A stretch of DNA of 12,342 nucleotides, taken from the NCBI GenBank assembly GCA_002382045.1, contig DFZJ01000227.1:5091-17432 (forward strand). Direction: 5' to 3'. The DNA is from Syntrophaceae bacterium UBA4059 (GTDB lineage Bacteria; Desulfobacterota; Syntrophia; Syntrophales; Smithellaceae). A program made the translations under genes and the position numbers. How positions within the stretch are numbered: the stretch's first letter is position 1; every line of letters begins with the position of its first letter. A model generated the notes under the pieces. The model was not told the origin of the DNA. It did not search any database and saw only the letters and a list, made by a program, of their open reading frames with translations. Positions 1-7,030 of this stretch are shown here, one piece after another.

Positions 1-29
1 AGCAATTCTCGTGCCATGCTATAGGACAT
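1..29 (-). CDS. 5' end of a further operon gene (partial, unidentified)
   Basis: The reverse strand carries AGGGGA five bases before an ATG (complement of 27-29), followed by an open frame reading MSYSMAREL to the window edge. The gap to the stop of the BtrH-like gene is 55 bp and I see no terminator hairpin in it, so this is probably the next gene of the same operon. Only nine full codons are visible, so no family can be assigned. The call rests on the strong ribosome binding site, the spacing and the shared strand. Confidence 0.45.
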
Positions 30-84
30 AACATTCCCCTGTGTCAGAAACGATGATCAATGTCTATATATTTTGAAATACGTT

Positions 85-1086
85 CTAACGCATTGTCAAT
101 GCATTTTTGTGATAGGCAGACTCAAGGTGTTTTACTTTTTGAATACCGTCATAAGCTTCAGTGAAATCCGGAACCGATCTTTCTGATATGTTTTTCAGCA
201 CCACTGCCAGCTCCCGCCATGCCAAACCGACTTCCCGCATCTGCTGCGGCAGACCGCGCGATAGAATTTCAGGCACATATTCAGCGGCTCCATTGAGGAA
301 ATCGGCATACAGCAACCTGAAAGCACCGCCTCCGGTTCCCCGCTTTTCGGTTGCTTGGTATGTAAAACGGGCTGCCCATCGCCAATCTTTAAGATTCTTC
401 CAGTTAAGGATCTCCATCTCCCACTTTTCAAGGGCACAGAGTCCCCCCACAATATCATTCGCTTCGCTTATTCCATCATAGCCTTCGATTATGACCCTGC
501 TGTTTTCCTTAACAGCATGAATAATAATAAGAGGCATACTTTCAGGCTTAGACAGACTTTGCGGCGCAAATAGATTCCCTTGAATATTTAAAAGACCGTC
601 AGCGGAAAAACGGGCCTTTTGCATTTTCTCAAACGGCACCTGCAATACAGCTTCACGCTCTGTATCTGTCACAAAAAACACTTTATTATCCCTGTCGTAT
701 CCCCATACGGTAATCACGTGGCCGGGATAGTGGGTATTTGAATCATAATAGGGAAGATGATATATGTCTGTCTGAAGGATTACAGGCGCCCCTAAATCAA
801 GCTTGTCGCATAAAACCTGCTCGCTCTCTTCAGGAGTTTTGAATTGTTCCCACGCGAAGGGCTGTCCAATCCGATTAAAAAAACTGGCTTCAATATCAAG
901 ACTTCGAACGTGTACCATGCGGCTCGGAGAGATTCCGGGAAAGCTGACATACCAAATTCCCAGACCGGCCCCCAACCCGAAACACATCGATTCAGTCCAC
1001 CCGATGCCATGAAAATCGGCCAGATTGCACAGGCCGGTACTGGCACAATGGCGACCGGGATGGTGTGAAACTGGAATTTTCGTCAT
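85..1086 (-). CDS. BtrH-like (BtrH_N / DUF4872) acyltransferase- or peptidase-fold protein
   Basis: 333 aa, the usual size for proteins with a BtrH N-terminal domain followed by a DUF4872-type domain. The N-terminus holds HHPGRHCAST (about residues 8-17) with a candidate nucleophile Cys14, then the family-typical FGLGAGLG (about 36-43). A His in GHVITVWGYD (about 121-130) and an Asp near 140 could complete a papain/C39-like Cys-His-Asp triad; this triad is inferred, not proven. The C-terminal half (about 185-330) contains WRWAARF and GGGAFRLLYADFL, as expected of DUF4872. In butirosin biosynthesis BtrH transfers an acyl group from a carrier protein to an aminoglycoside amine; whether this protein does similar chemistry is inference. 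No signal peptide or membrane segment is seen. A good site AGAGGAG precedes the ATG by 8 nt, and 31 bp separate it from the acdB-like gene upstream, so it is probably cotranscribed. It could use an acyl-CoA or acyl phosphate made by the operon. Confidence 0.8.
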   Translation of the reverse strand: MTKIPVSHHPGRHCASTGLCNLADFHGIGWTESMCFGLGAGLGIWYVSFPGISPSRMVHVRSLDIEASFFNRIGQPFAWEQFKTPEESEQVLCDKLDLGAPVILQTDIYHLPYYDSNTHYPGHVITVWGYDRDNKVFFVTDTEREAVLQVPFEKMQKARFSADGLLNIQGNLFAPQSLSKPESMPLIIIHAVKENSRVIIEGYDGISEANDIVGGLCALEKWEMEILNWKNLKDWRWAARFTYQATEKRGTGGGAFRLLYADFLNGAAEYVPEILSRGLPQQMREVGLAWRELAVVLKNISERSVPDFTEAYDGIQKVKHLESAYHKNALTMR

Positions 1087-1117
1087 CTACGGTACTCCTC
1101 TGCAAATGGCCTTTTTT

Positions 1118-1798
1118 TTACGCCCGGGATGAACCCAGTACAATCAGGGCATCCACCGCAACGGGTTTGTTCCCTGTTATGATCAGCGGATTGATATCGA
1201 TCTCTGCAATCTTTTCATTTTCCATGCCGATCTTTCCGATGGCAACCAGAATATCCGCGAGCAAGGTCATATCCACGGCTTCCATTCCGCGGACAGCACC
1301 CAATATTTTATGCCCCTTGATTTCACGCATCATTTCCAGCGCGTCGAATTCTTCCAAGGGGGCCACCCGAAAACAGACGTCGTTTAAAACTTCGGTAAAT
1401 ATCCCTCCAAGCCCGAACATGACGCACGGACCGAACTGGGGATCTCTTGTCAGACCAGCCACAAGTTCTCTTTTTCCCCGTACCATTTCCTGAACAAGGA
1501 CGGCATTTCCGGAACCCTTCATTCCCGCAGTGATTTCTTTAAAAGCAACAAGCGCCTCATCTTCGTTTCTGATGTCTACGCGTATCAGGCCTTTTTCGGT
1601 TTTGTGGGCGATGTCCGGCGAGCATCCCTTGAGGACGATCGGATAACCGATTGCTTCGATGGCGTCCCTGAGGCTTTCCCTGCTTTCAACCAGGATTTCC
1701 CTTGTCACCGGGATGTGGTATTGCGCAAGCAGTTTCTTGGATTCAAATTCGGAAAGTACGGTTTGTCCCCTATTTATCGCCTCGTCAATTATTTTCAT
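1118..1798 (-). CDS. acdB: ADP-forming acyl-CoA synthetase, beta (ATP-grasp) subunit
   Basis: 226 aa, matching free-standing beta subunits of NDP-forming acyl-CoA synthetases (about 230 aa). This is the ATP-grasp_5 part: the N-terminal region has YPIVLKG (52-58) and SPDIAHKTEKG (60-70), whose His65 lies where the beta subunit accepts the phosphoryl group in archaeal ACDs. VLVQEMVRGKREL (100-112), GLGGIFTEVL (129-138) and EIDINPL (199-205) supply the nucleotide and metal site. With the alpha subunit it interconverts acyl-CoA + ADP + Pi with acid + ATP + CoA in the cytoplasm, through phosphohistidine intermediates. GAGGAG lies about 7 nt before the ATG. The alpha gene is not adjacent: three genes (ptb-like, ptb-like, buk) lie between them, which is unusual because the subunits are commonly neighbours or fused. 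The acyl specificity cannot be read. Confidence 0.88.
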   Translation of the reverse strand: MKIIDEAINRGQTVLSEFESKKLLAQYHIPVTREILVESRESLRDAIEAIGYPIVLKGCSPDIAHKTEKGLIRVDIRNEDEALVAFKEITAGMKGSGNAVLVQEMVRGKRELVAGLTRDPQFGPCVMFGLGGIFTEVLNDVCFRVAPLEEFDALEMMREIKGHKILGAVRGMEAVDMTLLADILVAIGKIGMENEKIAEIDINPLIITGNKPVAVDALIVLGSSRA

Positions 1799-1836
1799 CT
1801 TTTTCTCCTCATGCGGGTCGGAAGTCTGACCTGCCT

Positions 1837-2904
1837 CTAATATTCTTTGATGATTTCCTGTCGGTTGAGGACAGCAACACCGCCCGCGGCCAGTGCTTCC
1901 AACTCATCTTCGCCATGAAAGACCAACAAAGGGGCAGGTGACGAGATTCGTTGGCGAATCTCGTCCATCACGGTTTCTGCGCGGGTGAGATTGCCGGTTA
2001 GGACTACGGCATCCACCCGGCCGGACAGTACCGCGGCCATCGCCCCAATCTCCTTGCTGATCTGGTAGCCCATGGCCCTTAGCACAAGTTCGGCATCGGC
2101 ATCGCCGCTGGCAACGCAATCCTCGATGGCGGCAACATCATGGGTGGCTAAATAGGAATGGACACCGCCTTTCCCGAAGAGTTCGCGGTGGAGTTCATTC
2201 TGCGTATATTTACCCGAAAAGCAGAGTTGAATAATGCCCTGAAGGGGCAGCGAACCCGTCCGCTGGGGAGTGAAGGAGCCTTCACCCAATCCGTGTGTAC
2301 CGTCTATCATTCTTCCGTTTTGGTGTGCGCAGACCGTTATGCCGCCGCCCATGTGTGCGACAACAAAAGATGCTTTGCCGTATGGCAGTTTCATTTTCGA
2401 AGCCGCCCTTTTCGCTGCGGATTTCTGGCTCAGCACATGAAAGGCGGCACATCGCTTGATATCCTTAAGCCCTGAAAATCTGGCTATCGGCATCATCTCA
2501 TCCGAGACCGGGGAATCGTATATGATGGCCTCCGCACCGAAACGCTTGGCTATCTCATGCGCAATCGCCGGTCCCACATTGCACGGATGCCACCCGTATT
2601 CACCGGAGCGCAGGTCATGCAACATGGCGTCCGTTATTCGATATGCGCCGGCCTGAATCGAACGGGTCATTCCTCCCCGACTGACCACAAGATCCATCTG
2701 CTTTATTTTTTCACGATTATTTTTTAAAAATCCTTCCACCGCCTGCCGATGGAACCGGAACCATTCTCCAAACCCATCAAGACCCGTTATTATGCCCGAC
2801 GCATGGTTGATCGTTTCCTGGAACAGGCACTCCCGGTCCCCGAACACGGCGACCTTGGTTGATGTGGATCCGATATTGACCACTAATATGCAAAACATTT
2901 TCAT
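1837..2904 (-). CDS. buk: Butyrate kinase (acyl-phosphate kinase)
   Basis: 355 aa from the chosen start, the usual length of butyrate kinases of the acetokinase (ASKHA) family. It transfers phosphate between acyl phosphate and ADP, giving acid + ATP. Visible motifs: phosphate-1 loop VVNIGSTSTK (8-17); RGGMTRSIQAGAYRI (76-90); phosphate-2 HMGGGITV (184-191); EGSFTPQRTG (208-217); adenosine-site VVLTGNL (300-306) and GEDELEALAAGG (331-342). The open frame extends 13 codons further upstream, but I choose the internal ATG at 2904. GAGG lies five bases before it, the ATG overlaps the upstream TGA as ATGA (classic translational coupling), and the family N-terminus starts there. It most likely uses the acyl phosphate made by the two Ptb-like proteins. 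The substrate may be butyrate, a branched-chain acid or another short acid; the sequence does not decide. Confidence 0.93.
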   Translation of the reverse strand: MKMFCILVVNIGSTSTKVAVFGDRECLFQETINHASGIITGLDGFGEWFRFHRQAVEGFLKNNREKIKQMDLVVSRGGMTRSIQAGAYRITDAMLHDLRSGEYGWHPCNVGPAIAHEIAKRFGAEAIIYDSPVSDEMMPIARFSGLKDIKRCAAFHVLSQKSAAKRAASKMKLPYGKASFVVAHMGGGITVCAHQNGRMIDGTHGLGEGSFTPQRTGSLPLQGIIQLCFSGKYTQNELHRELFGKGGVHSYLATHDVAAIEDCVASGDADAELVLRAMGYQISKEIGAMAAVLSGRVDAVVLTGNLTRAETVMDEIRQRISSPAPLLVFHGEDELEALAAGGVAVLNRQEIIKEY

Positions 2905-3773
2905 ATACACCTCAGTACGGCCAGTGCGATATTGACAAGCCACGCATCGTCCCGCTCCAGGTGTGATTTCACGACAATGGGAACTCCGGTACCCGCCAAA
3001 AACCCCGCGAATCTTGCCCGGAAGACCCAGGATAGAAACTGAGCGGTAATATCGGCGGACTCAATATCCGGGAAAAAATAGATGTCCACATCACCCGGCA
3101 CCGGACTCCTGATTCCCTTATGTCTGGCAGCAGATGCGGATTCGGCATTGTCCATGCCGAGCGGACCCTCAACGACCACTTTTCCGAATTGACCTCTTTG
3201 AGACATTTTTGAAAGAATGGCGGCATCCACGGTGGACCGGATCGCGGGATTGACCAGCTCCAGGGGTGCCAGAGCGGCAATCTTCGGCTCTGAAATTCCC
3301 AGCACGGCAGCCACGGAAATTGCATTTTCCAGAATAGCAATTTTATCCTTGAGATTCGGCGCAGGGTTGACCAGCGTATCGCTCAGCAGGGTTAAGCGGT
3401 TTTCCCCAGGCAATTCACATATGCTTACGTAACTGGCAACCCGCCTGTCTACTATTCCTTTTTCTGAAATCAACCGCAGAAACGAAAATGAGAAGGGATC
3501 GGTGTCAAGGCAGATATCCACCTTGCCCCTTCCGACAAGTTCCAGGGCCTCTCTTCTGGCTTCTTCCACGTTGGCGCCGGGGAAAAGACGTTCATTTTCG
3601 GGAATCCATTCCGAAAACGCGACCCCGCAAAAGATCGGCTGGACAAGCCCCATATTCTGTGCCTGCAAAACAGCTTCGACAGCAGCGACACCGCCTTGTC
3701 CGCTAATGGTCATCGTTCTGCGCCTGTTGGATGCGGCAGCTCTCAGGAGATATTCGAAATGGGGACTATTCAT
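2901..3773 (-). CDS. Phosphate butyryltransferase-family paralogue B (diverged active site)
   Basis: 290 aa from the chosen start, Pta/Ptb superfamily. The central and C-terminal part is Ptb-like: NPAPNLKDKIAILENAI (136-152), STVDAAILSKMSQRGQ (180-195), VVVEGPLGMDNAES (199-212), HKGIRSPVPGDVDI (218-231), NIALAVL (281-287). Several positions usual in Ptb are changed. The MKG motif is replaced by LDTDPF (89-94), the P-N-I-E-x-G-N motif reads PDIESAD (235-241), and the Ser-Arg pair that binds phosphate in phosphotransacetylases reads Ser270-His271. It may therefore be a weak or non-catalytic partner of the preceding paralogue. The frame extends 12 codons further upstream, but the ATG at 3773 has GGAGAGG four bases before it and starts 8 nt inside the end of paralogue A. 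Its own stop overlaps the buk start. The family is clear; the activity is uncertain. Confidence 0.8.
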   Translation of the reverse strand: MNSPHFEYLLRAAASNRRRTMTISGQGGVAAVEAVLQAQNMGLVQPIFCGVAFSEWIPENERLFPGANVEEARREALELVGRGKVDICLDTDPFSFSFLRLISEKGIVDRRVASYVSICELPGENRLTLLSDTLVNPAPNLKDKIAILENAISVAAVLGISEPKIAALAPLELVNPAIRSTVDAAILSKMSQRGQFGKVVVEGPLGMDNAESASAARHKGIRSPVPGDVDIYFFPDIESADITAQFLSWVFRARFAGFLAGTGVPIVVKSHLERDDAWLVNIALAVLRCI

Positions 3774-4665
3774 TACCTCTCCGCAGTGATTGTGAAAGAA
3801 CGACTCCAAGGGCCAGGTTCATCATCCTGGCGGCATATCCATCCGAACGGGAAGGCGTCAAAACCGTAATGTTTCCTCCCACCGTCACGCACTGGCGGAT
3901 ACCGCCGCCCAGGTGATCGATGCTTTTGACCAGAATGTTGCCGGTTTCCAGGTTGGGTACCAAAAAAAGATCGGGAAAAGAATCGAGGCTTATACAATGG
4001 TCCGGATATGCCTGGTATAGATTGTTCGCTGTGCTCATGGTGAAATCAGTGAACGCGTTGCTTGAACAGACTTTTTCAATTAAGACAGCATCTTTGACTG
4101 CGGTCGAATCCGAACCATCGAACCGATGAGCGGCAAGAATCATCACCCTCGGTTTCTCACAACCCATCTGATGCAGGACATTGATCGCATTGGCCAATAT
4201 TTTTCGCTTGGTTTCCGCATTCGGCAATATGTTTACACCGGGGTCCGTAATCACAAATATCTTGTCAATGCCCCTTGCCTGATGGAAACAGAGGGTGCAG
4301 GCCACCTGATCCGAGGAGCATTCGCCGGCAGTTCGAATCAAAGACCGGTAAAGGTAGCTAGTCAGGATATTCCCTTTGATGATAAACGAGGCCCGGCCGT
4401 TGACCACGGTCTCAAGGCAAATATCTGCGGCCTTTTGCGGATCATCCATGTCAAGGATTTCGACCCCTTCAAGGGACATGGAAACCTCATGGGCAACGGT
4501 TCGAATCCGGGATTTGTCTCCCACCAGAATCGGTTCGATTAACCCGAGCTTTTTCCCATCCGCCATGGCACGCATGACTTCCGGTTCATCGGGGAAGAGC
4601 GCCACGGCTCTCCTGGGACCAATTTTTTTGGCCTGATTTTCGATCTCCTGAAAATTTCGAAACAT
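3766..4665 (-). CDS. Phosphate butyryltransferase-family paralogue A (diverged)
   Basis: 299 aa, the normal length for phosphate butyryltransferase (acyl-CoA + Pi to acyl phosphate + CoA). The N-terminus (RAVALFPDEPEVMRAM, 19-34; LGLIEPILVGD, 40-50) and the middle (FIIKGNILTSYLYRSLI, 94-110, with the usual Lys-Gly at 97-98) are Ptb-like. So is LVPNLETGNILVKSI (235-249), which matches the acyltransferase signature, and Ser272-Arg273-x-Asp275 keeps the phosphate-binding Ser-Arg. In contrast, the segment that is normally S-K-M-S-x-R-G followed by D-G-P-L-A-L-D is replaced by IEKVCSSNAFTDFTMSTANN (196-215), so that part of the canonical site is missing. The start overlaps the acdA stop by one base (TAATG), and an AAGGA lies about 10 bases upstream. 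It may form a heteromer with paralogue B, which keeps the motif missing here. Confidence 0.83.
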   Translation of the reverse strand: MFRNFQEIENQAKKIGPRRAVALFPDEPEVMRAMADGKKLGLIEPILVGDKSRIRTVAHEVSMSLEGVEILDMDDPQKAADICLETVVNGRASFIIKGNILTSYLYRSLIRTAGECSSDQVACTLCFHQARGIDKIFVITDPGVNILPNAETKRKILANAINVLHQMGCEKPRVMILAAHRFDGSDSTAVKDAVLIEKVCSSNAFTDFTMSTANNLYQAYPDHCISLDSFPDLFLVPNLETGNILVKSIDHLGGGIRQCVTVGGNITVLTPSRSDGYAARMMNLALGVVLSQSLRRGNE

Positions 4666-6044
4666 TAATTTGTTTTCCTTGATGTGTAGTTCCGCAACAT
4701 GGACAGGGCCTGGATGCTCTCCGGCGGATCGTTGAAAACCGGGTAGATATTGCTCGCTTTCAGTTGCTCGATATACTGTCGTTCCGAGATAAAACTGATC
4801 CCCATGGGTTTGCCGGCGGCATGGCTGATAGACTGGAAGCGTTCCAGAAGCTTTTCCGGACGGGCAATTTCTTTACCGAGCATTTTTGCTATTTCCGGGC
4901 CGTACATGAAGGAGAGGGCGATGCCGTCAATGTCATCCAAAGCCAGGCATTGCTCCAAGATGTCCATCAACACTTCGATGCTGTGAATATCACCGAAATC
5001 CATCGGATTGGACATGCGGATCACGCCACCCCGCCGAAAGCTCTCGGCCTTTCGAATCAGCGACGCCGGCAGTTTCGGACAAACAAAACCGAATGCTTCG
5101 CATGCATCTCCCATGATCACCGAGAACCCACCTGAAAGCGATATGGCCACCAGACGGTTGCCTTTGAGGGGCGGCAGGCGAAGCGCCTTTGCACAGACGG
5201 TCATTTCGTGAAGGCTCCGCACCCGGATAATCCCCGCCTGCTTCAAAGCGCCTTCTACAACCCGATCATTATTGGAAAGTGCCGCTGTATGTGATTTGGC
5301 CACTTCAAGTGCCGTTCGACTCACATTGGATTTGAACATAACAATCGGCTTTGATGATCTTTTGGCCAAGCGTATCAGTTTGTCGCCATGATCGATACTT
5401 TCCAGGTAGAGATGAATCTGCTCTGTATCCTCGTCCTCCATCAGGTATTCGATAAGATCCAGCTCATTTATATCCAGTTTGTTGCCGGCGCTGATGATCT
5501 TGGCAAAGCCGATGTGCTCCTCTGAAAAATAGTGGGCAGCTTGATTGGCGATACCTCCACTTTGGGTGATAAGGCTTACGGGACCTTTTTTGAAGTTTTG
5601 GGTATTGATCGGATTAAACGGCGTGCAAAGGCCGGATCCGGTATTGATCGTTCCGACACAGTTGGGTCCGATAATCCGGATTCGATACTGCTCTGCCATT
5701 TTGAGAAGATCGTTTTCCTCTTGATTGTCTGTTTCTTTAAATTCACTGAATCCGGCAGTGGAAACAATCACATGCCGTATTCCCTTGAGCCCACAAGTTT
5801 CAAGCGTTGTCGCAACCGAACTGGAAGGAACAAGGATCACCGCAAGATCAATACCATCTGGCAATGTCATCGGTTCGGTTATGATTTCCCGGCCGAAAAC
5901 CGTTCCCGGGTTTTTTCCTACAGGATAAATTTTCCCCTCGAACCCCATCTCCAGGCAGTTATGCACAATGTTCTTCGCAAGGTTTCCGGGGGCGCTGCTC
6001 ACACCAAAAACAGCCAGGGCCGATGGGTAGAAAAACTGTCTCAT
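4665..6044 (-). CDS. acdA: ADP-forming acyl-CoA synthetase, alpha (CoA-binding/ligase) subunit
   Basis: 459 aa, close to archaeal and bacterial free-standing ACD alpha subunits (about 460 aa). Domain order: CoA_binding domain (about 1-120, with AVFGVSS at 11-17 and AVILVPSSS at 68-76), then the succinyl-CoA-synthetase-like ligase domain with RIIGPNCVG (123-131) and SLITQSGG (157-164), then a third ligase-type domain (about 300-450, LVAISLSGGFSVIMGDACEA). The swinging phosphohistidine is His252 in KSHTAALS (250-257), and Glu215 in YLESI probably stabilises it. It catalyses acyl-CoA + Pi to acyl phosphate-enzyme chemistry and hands phosphate to the ATP-grasp beta subunit. It is the first structural gene after the regulator, 60 bp downstream of it, with GGAG eight bases before the ATG. 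Its beta partner lies about 2.9 kb further on, after ptb-like, ptb-like and buk. Confidence 0.9.
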   Translation of the reverse strand: MRQFFYPSALAVFGVSSAPGNLAKNIVHNCLEMGFEGKIYPVGKNPGTVFGREIITEPMTLPDGIDLAVILVPSSSVATTLETCGLKGIRHVIVSTAGFSEFKETDNQEENDLLKMAEQYRIRIIGPNCVGTINTGSGLCTPFNPINTQNFKKGPVSLITQSGGIANQAAHYFSEEHIGFAKIISAGNKLDINELDLIEYLMEDEDTEQIHLYLESIDHGDKLIRLAKRSSKPIVMFKSNVSRTALEVAKSHTAALSNNDRVVEGALKQAGIIRVRSLHEMTVCAKALRLPPLKGNRLVAISLSGGFSVIMGDACEAFGFVCPKLPASLIRKAESFRRGGVIRMSNPMDFGDIHSIEVLMDILEQCLALDDIDGIALSFMYGPEIAKMLGKEIARPEKLLERFQSISHAAGKPMGISFISERQYIEQLKASNIYPVFNDPPESIQALSMLRNYTSRKTN

Positions 6045-6104
6045 TACATCTCCAAATTAAATAGTATTAAGTGCTCTGAAAATCTTTTCGCGCCCGGTAT
6101 GCCA

Positions 6105-6887
6105 CTACTGGTCTTCGGGTATCTGGCCCATACCTTTTGATATCTTTCGTGCGGCTTCGACCGCCATTTTCCCGAGCCGATGCTTGACCTCTACCTTGAA
6201 ACTGAAAATCGGAGCAGCAATGCTGATGCATCCGGCCAATTCGTCCATGTAATCGTATATCGGAGCAGCCACTCTTCTTACGCCTGTGCGCAATTCCTGA
6301 TCCTCAAACGCATAGCCTTGCTCAACAACTGTCTCCAGATCTCTTTCCAGCACTTGGGGATCGGTAATGGTGTTCCCCGCAACTTTGGGAAGACCGATTC
6401 TTTCAAGAATTTGCCCTCTCCTTGCCGGGTTCATGTGGGCCAGGTAAATTTTTCCAACGCTGACCGCGTGGAGGTAGGGGTAGACGCTTCCCACGCGTGA
6501 ATACAGATTGACGCCTTCATCACCCTGGATTTGTTCGATGCAGATTAGCTGATCCCGGTCGAGAATCGACAGCTCGATGGTTTTATGCGTCAGCCTGGAC
6601 AACTCAACCATGAACGGCCAGGCAACGGTACGGAGGCTGATTTTATCTTTAAGGCGGGTACCCATGTATAAAAGCTTCATGCCCAGCCTGTAGAATCCTT
6701 TTTGTTCCGTACGGCCAACGATCCCCCTGTCGCACAGCGTGTTTAAAATCCTGACAAGTGACTGCCTTGGGATATTCAGATCCGCAAAAATCTGTGAAAA
6801 GGGCAGATCTGTTTGAGAAGCCGTCATGTATTCTATGACATCGAGTGCGCGCTCGATGGCAGTGGAGCGATCCGAATTGATTTTCAT
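6105..6887 (-). CDS. IclR-family transcriptional regulator
   Basis: 260 aa, typical IclR size. The N-terminal winged helix-turn-helix spans about residues 8-70 (AIERALDVIEYM, then the recognition region NIPRQSLVRILNTLCDRGIV and the wing FYRLGMKLLYMG). The C-terminal effector domain spans about 80-250 and includes LYSRVGSVYPYLHAVSVGKIYLA and GYAFEDQELRTGVRRVAAPI, the usual ligand-pocket segments. IclR proteins usually control catabolic operons beside them in response to a small acid or aromatic effector. Here it is the first gene of the operon, so it probably regulates itself and the genes after it; the ligand may be a substrate or product of those genes. Its weak SD (AAGG, about seven bases before the ATG) lies inside the proximal operator-like dyad, so binding there would cover both transcription start-proximal DNA and the ribosome-site DNA. 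Confidence 0.93.
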   Translation of the reverse strand: MKINSDRSTAIERALDVIEYMTASQTDLPFSQIFADLNIPRQSLVRILNTLCDRGIVGRTEQKGFYRLGMKLLYMGTRLKDKISLRTVAWPFMVELSRLTHKTIELSILDRDQLICIEQIQGDEGVNLYSRVGSVYPYLHAVSVGKIYLAHMNPARRGQILERIGLPKVAGNTITDPQVLERDLETVVEQGYAFEDQELRTGVRRVAAPIYDYMDELAGCISIAAPIFSFKVEVKHRLGKMAVEAARKISKGMGQIPEDQ

Positions 6888-6931
6888 AAAATACCTTATT
6901 AGGTATTAATAAAACCTTTAATGGTATTTTA
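6888..6931. promoter_or_regulatory. Tandem IclR-type operator candidates
   Basis: Two related dyads sit end to end. The proximal one is AATACCT (6890-6896), four bases, AGGTATT (6901-6907), a perfect 7-bp inverted repeat. The distal one has the same layout with imperfect arms: AAAACCT (6911-6917), then TGGTATT (6922-6928). The core ACCTT with a following GGTATT recurs with a 21-bp offset, two helical turns, so two dimers could bind the same face. They cover the -10 element, the probable transcription start and the SD of the iclR gene. Repression by IclR is inferred from this geometry. Confidence 0.6.
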
Positions 6932-6955
6932 CCAGCGCCAACTGTTAAATGTCAA
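6926..6955 (-). promoter_or_regulatory. Sigma70-type promoter of the iclR-acd-ptb-buk operon
   Basis: On the reverse strand a perfect -35 TTGACA (complement of 6950-6955) is followed after 18 bp by TAAAAT (complement of 6926-6931), which matches the -10 consensus at five of six positions. The start would fall near 6919, leaving a leader of about 30 nt before the iclR ATG. The -10 overlaps the distal operator-like dyad. No comparably good promoter is seen in the 60 bp between iclR and acdA, so one transcript for the whole operon is likely. Confidence 0.65.
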
Positions 6956-6969
6956 GAAAAACGATTCGT

Positions 6970-6999
6970 AGAAAGTCCAATATCTGCGTTGGACTTTCT
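6970..6999. repeat. Perfect 11-bp inverted repeat (hairpin)
   Basis: AGAAAGTCCAA (6970-6980) and TTGGACTTTCT (6989-6999) are exact inverse complements around the loop TATCTGCG. A one-base bulge allows four more pairs (TTCG at 6965-6968 with CGAA at 7000-7003). No T-tract follows on either strand, so it does not look like an intrinsic terminator. It lies upstream of the operon promoter and may be a regulator site, a cruciform or a dispersed palindromic element. Confidence 0.6.
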
Positions 7000-7030
7000 C
7001 GAAATGGCAACCGAAAATTGACCACCTTTG

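Noticed and set aside
2905..2943. Thirteen extra N-terminal codons of butyrate kinase
   Set aside because: The ATGA overlap and the GAGG site support the start at 2904, and the family N-terminus begins there.
3774..3809. Twelve extra N-terminal codons of Ptb paralogue B
   Set aside because: The ATG at 3773 has GGAGAGG at proper distance and overlaps the previous stop; the longer form would overlap paralogue A by 44 nt.
5532..6140. 202-aa plus-strand open frame opposite acdA
   Set aside because: It lies antisense to a gene with clear conserved motifs and has shadow-like composition.
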